Assembly (NCBI GenBank): GCA_023150875.1
Contig: JAKLKC010000022.1
Span: 34,927 to 98,926 of the forward strand
Direction: 5' to 3'
Origin: Myxococcota bacterium
GTDB lineage: Bacteria > Myxococcota_A > UBA796 > UBA9615 > JAKLKC01
DNA: 64,000 bases
Positions within the stretch are counted from its first letter, which is position 1. The number at the start of each line of letters is the position of its first letter. Made by a program: the position numbers and the translations under genes. Below are positions 61,420 through 64,000 of this stretch, one piece after another. The notes beneath the pieces were generated by a model, which saw only the letters and a list, made by a program, of their open reading frames with translations, did not search any database and was not told where the DNA came from.

Positions 61420-64000
61420 GTGTCGGCCCTCTACGCCTTCACCTGGGCGGGCGTGCTCGCCGCCCTCGTCCTGGGCTCGACCCTCTGGCGCCGCCCCCCG
61501 AGGCCGGTGGAGGCCCTGCGCCAGGGAGCCCTGGCGCTGGCGGTGGCGCTGCTGTCGGCCTGGGGGCTCGCCCGCACCGCCGACGGCCGGGGGGCCGGGT
61601 TCGAGGTCGTCTCCTACAGCTTCGAGCCCTCCGAGTCCCCCCTGACCCTGGGGACCGGGGGGGGGAACGACCTGGTGCTGCTGGACGGCTACGCGGCGCC
61701 GGTCCACGCCTCGGTCCGCCTCGTCCGGGACGAGGGGGGCCTCGCCCTCGCCGCCCGCTCCCTCACCGCCGAGCGCCGCATGGAGCGGAACGGCGTCGAC
61801 GTCCACTCCGCGGACCTGGAGGTGGGCAGCGTCCTGGAGCTGGACGGCGAGGAGCTGGTGGTCCAGGCGATCTCCGGCTCCCTGCCGTCCATCACCGTCT
61901 CCGGCCCCGCCGGTCCCGAGACCCTCCACGCCTCGTTCCTGCGCCGCCTCGCCGCGGCGATCCCGGGGATCGGGTCCCGCATGGAGGTGGCGGTCGGGCG
62001 CCTGGAGCCCGGATTCGGGGCGCGGGTCCTCCCCACCGACCTGCCCTGGGGGGATCGCCCCGCGGCGGAGATCGCCTTCCGGGGCGGGCGGGCCCTGCTG
62101 CGCTTCCCGAGCCCCGCGGACCGGGACGCCCACCCGCTGAGGGTGCGGCGGCCGGGGGAGACGGAAGGGGTGCGCCCCGCCGACCGGGAGGCCCTGCTGC
62201 GGGACGGGGACCGGATCACCCTCGGCTACAGCCAGTACGTCCTGTTCCTCCCGCCCACGGGCCGGGCCGAGCTGCGGGTGGTCCGGGGGGGAGCCCGCCA
62301 CCCCCTGCCCCGGGGGGGCGACGGCCTGTGGATGCTCGGCGGCTCGGGCGCCGGGCCGTCGCTGCCGTGGGCGGCGGACCACCCGATCCCCGTGCTGTAC
62401 CAGGCCGGGGACGACGGCTCCCTGCGGATCGCCTCGGCCTCCCCCGACGCGAAGTTCTCCGACGTCATGGGCGAGCTGCGCCTGGAGCCGGGCCGGGGTC
62501 CCCGCACCGCCGAGCTGGTCCCGGGCAGCGCGGGGCTGCTGCGCCTGCGCTCCGCCCGCTCCGAGGTGGCCCTGCGCCTCCGGGGCGCCGAGCGCCCCCT
62601 GGCCTTGGCCCGGGGCGACGACCCCAGCGATCCCGGGACGGCCCGGTGGCGGGCGATGCTGGCCCTGGCGGGGATCTACCTCGTCGGCTCCCTGGTCCTG
62701 GGCTTCCGGGGGGTGCTGGGGGCCGCCTCGGGGGTCTTCTTCCACGGGCTGATGCTGGTCTTCGGCCAGGGCCTCGCGGGGCTGTCCCAGCTCTCGGTGC
62801 CCGGGGATCCCCGCCTCGGCGGCTTCGTGGACAAGCAGGCCCTCCTGGGGGCGGTGGGGATGGGGGCGACGGTGCTGGCCCTCCTCGTCCTCTCCTTCCC
62901 CCGCCGCCGGCCCGAGCCGCGGCTCCACCCCTTCCAGTGGCTCGGCCTGCCCCTGGGGGGTCGTGGCGCCGCCCGGGGCCGGGCCTTCGCCCTCCCGGGC
63001 CAGCCCCGGATCTGGATCGTCTTCGCCCTCGCCTGCCTGTTCCTGCTGCCCCAGCTCCCCTTCGGCGAGCAGGGGGTGAGCCTGCCGGGCCTGGGATCGG
63101 TGCAGCCGGTGGAGGCCACCAAGACCTGCCTGCTGGTCTTCCTGGCGTGGTTCACGGTGCGGGCGCTGGAGGACAAGGACTTCCGGATCCGAGGAGGCAC
63201 GGAGGGGCTGGCGGCCCGCTGGGGCTACATGATCCACGCCGCCTCCCTCATCGCCATCGTCGTCCTGTGCTTCGGCCTGGACGACATCTCGCCCATCCTG
63301 ATCTTCGGGACCTTCCTGATGGGCATGTACTACCTGAGCCTGTCCCGCCCCGAGATGGGGATCTGGCCCCCCCGGCGGCTGGTCCAGAACTTCGCCCTGG
63401 AGCAGTTCCTGATGATCGCCGTCCTGCCGCCGCTGCTCGTGTGGGCGGCCCTCCACCACGGGGGCACGGTGTCCCGCCGCTTCAAGGTGTGGACCGATCC
63501 CTTCCTGCACACCGGGGACGCCGGGCAGTTCGTGACCTCGCTGTGGACCCTGGCCCGGGCGGGGATCTGGGGCGCGGGCTGGGGGGGGCGCAACGGGATG
63601 CTCCCGCCCGCGGTGCAGGACGACTTCGCCCTGGCGATGCTCACCGCCCACACCGGCCTCGCCGGGCTGGTCCTGCTGGTGGCCACCTACGCCGTCGCCC
63701 TGGGCGCGGGGGTGGTGGCGGCGGCCCGGGTGGCGGCGGAGCGCCCCGACCTGCCCAACGACGGCACCCGGGAGCGGGTCCAGCTCCTGGCGGTGGGGGC
63801 GGTGATGCTGGTGGGGATCCAGCTCCTGGTGGTGCTGGGATCGGTGACGGGGTGGATGCCGGTGATGGGCCAGCCCCTGCCCTTCGTGGCGGCGGGGGGG
63901 TCCCACCTCCTCCTCTTCTGCTTCCCCGCCGTGGCCTTCGTCCTCGCGGCGTCGCGGCGGGTGGACCCCCGGAGCGCCCGCCCCTTCCTGGGGAGGGTCC
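61420..64000 (+). CDS. RodA/FtsW-family protein with long N-terminal extension, 3' end cut by window edge
   Basis: GTG at 61420, eight bases after the FHA gene; at least 860 codons, still open at the edge. It has a membrane segment, then a soluble part of about 330 residues with FHA-like features (LGTGGGNDLVLLDGYAAPVH, ITLGYSQYVLFLP), then about eight or more helices of SEDS type from about residue 410: KVWTDPFLHTGDAGQFVTSL, GAGWGGRN, DFALAMLTAHTGLAGL and GQPLPFVAAGGSHLLL. SEDS proteins polymerise peptidoglycan glycan strands. An N-terminal sensor/binding domain on such a protein is unusual. Confidence 0.8.
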   Translation, partial: MSALYAFTWAGVLAALVLGSTLWRRPPRPVEALRQGALALAVALLSAWGLARTADGRGAGFEVVSYSFEPSESPLTLGTGGGNDLVLLDGYAAPVHASVRLVRDEGGLALAARSLTAERRMERNGVDVHSADLEVGSVLELDGEELVVQAISGSLPSITVSGPAGPETLHASFLRRLAAAIPGIGSRMEVAVGRLEPGFGARVLPTDLPWGDRPAAEIAFRGGRALLRFPSPADRDAHPLRVRRPGETEGVRPADREALLRDGDRITLGYSQYVLFLPPTGRAELRVVRGGARHPLPRGGDGLWMLGGSGAGPSLPWAADHPIPVLYQAGDDGSLRIASASPDAKFSDVMGELRLEPGRGPRTAELVPGSAGLLRLRSARSEVALRLRGAERPLALARGDDPSDPGTARWRAMLALAGIYLVGSLVLGFRGVLGAASGVFFHGLMLVFGQGLAGLSQLSVPGDPRLGGFVDKQALLGAVGMGATVLALLVLSFPRRRPEPRLHPFQWLGLPLGGRGAARGRAFALPGQPRIWIVFALACLFLLPQLPFGEQGVSLPGLGSVQPVEATKTCLLVFLAWFTVRALEDKDFRIRGGTEGLAARWGYMIHAASLIAIVVLCFGLDDISPILIFGTFLMGMYYLSLSRPEMGIWPPRRLVQNFALEQFLMIAVLPPLLVWAALHHGGTVSRRFKVWTDPFLHTGDAGQFVTSLWTLARAGIWGAGWGGRNGMLPPAVQDDFALAMLTAHTGLAGLVLLVATYAVALGAGVVAAARVAAERPDLPNDGTRERVQLLAVGAVMLVGIQLLVVLGSVTGWMPVMGQPLPFVAAGGSHLLLFCFPAVAFVLAASRRVDPRSARPFLGRV

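Overview
The window is very GC-rich DNA, densely packed with genes, from a bacterium that looks like a member of the Myxococcota or a related deltaproteobacterial lineage. This is inferred from content rather than a marker gene. The evidence is many secreted lipoproteins with Asp-rich linkers (GDDDTA-type repeats), MopE-like and FG-GAP calcium-binding repeats, a probable MYXO-CTERM-like sorting tail, two PilT-type ATPases, a TPR-Ser/Thr kinase fusion and an FHA/RodA pair. GTG and TTG starts are frequent. I saw no rRNA, tRNA, CRISPR array or complete insertion sequence.

Layout. 0-6 kb: lipoproteins, a beta-propeller/cytochrome lipoprotein, and a TetR-MAPEG pair divergent from a diheme cytochrome across a clear palindromic operator. 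6-13.7 kb: an AAA/DUF4143 ATPase beside a decayed copy of the MOSC gene, then MOSC, DUF59, an NnrS-like membrane protein, a YwiC-like protein, a histone-deacetylase-family enzyme and a DUF4846 protein. 13.7-25 kb: a type II P-type ATPase, a giant secreted Asp-rich protein interrupted by a frameshift, an FG-GAP lipoprotein, and then a broken second copy of the start of the same P-type ATPase. 25-35 kb: an FG-GAP lipoprotein with a decayed C-terminal copy after it, an HtrA protease, a GH-A-like glycosidase, a large lipoprotein and an integral membrane protein. 35-37.6 kb: an island of lower GC with five small genes, including two tandem paralogues of unknown function, behind a possible promoter that contains a 12-G tract. 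37.8-45 kb: a response regulator, an L,D-transpeptidase, and a three-gene overlapping operon of exported proteins (DUF3604, beta-helix, FGE-like), the first with a 12-C tract in its signal-peptide region. 45-48.5 kb: RlmI-like methyltransferase, lipoprotein, PHP-domain protein. 48.7-54.7 kb: an operon of HEAT-PilT fusion, PilT and TPR-kinase. 55-57.7 kb: udk, lipoprotein, alr. 57.8-64 kb: ABC ATPase, a large FHA-like protein and a RodA/FtsW protein that runs off the right edge.

Two themes stand out. First, three genes (MOSC, P-type ATPase, FG-GAP protein) each have a nearby truncated same-strand copy, and in two cases the copies bracket other genes. Second, there are two 12-bp G/C homopolymers at positions where slippage would alter expression. 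The best candidates for undescribed biology are the 35.1-37.6 kb small-protein island and the HEAT-PilT/PilT/TPR-kinase operon.
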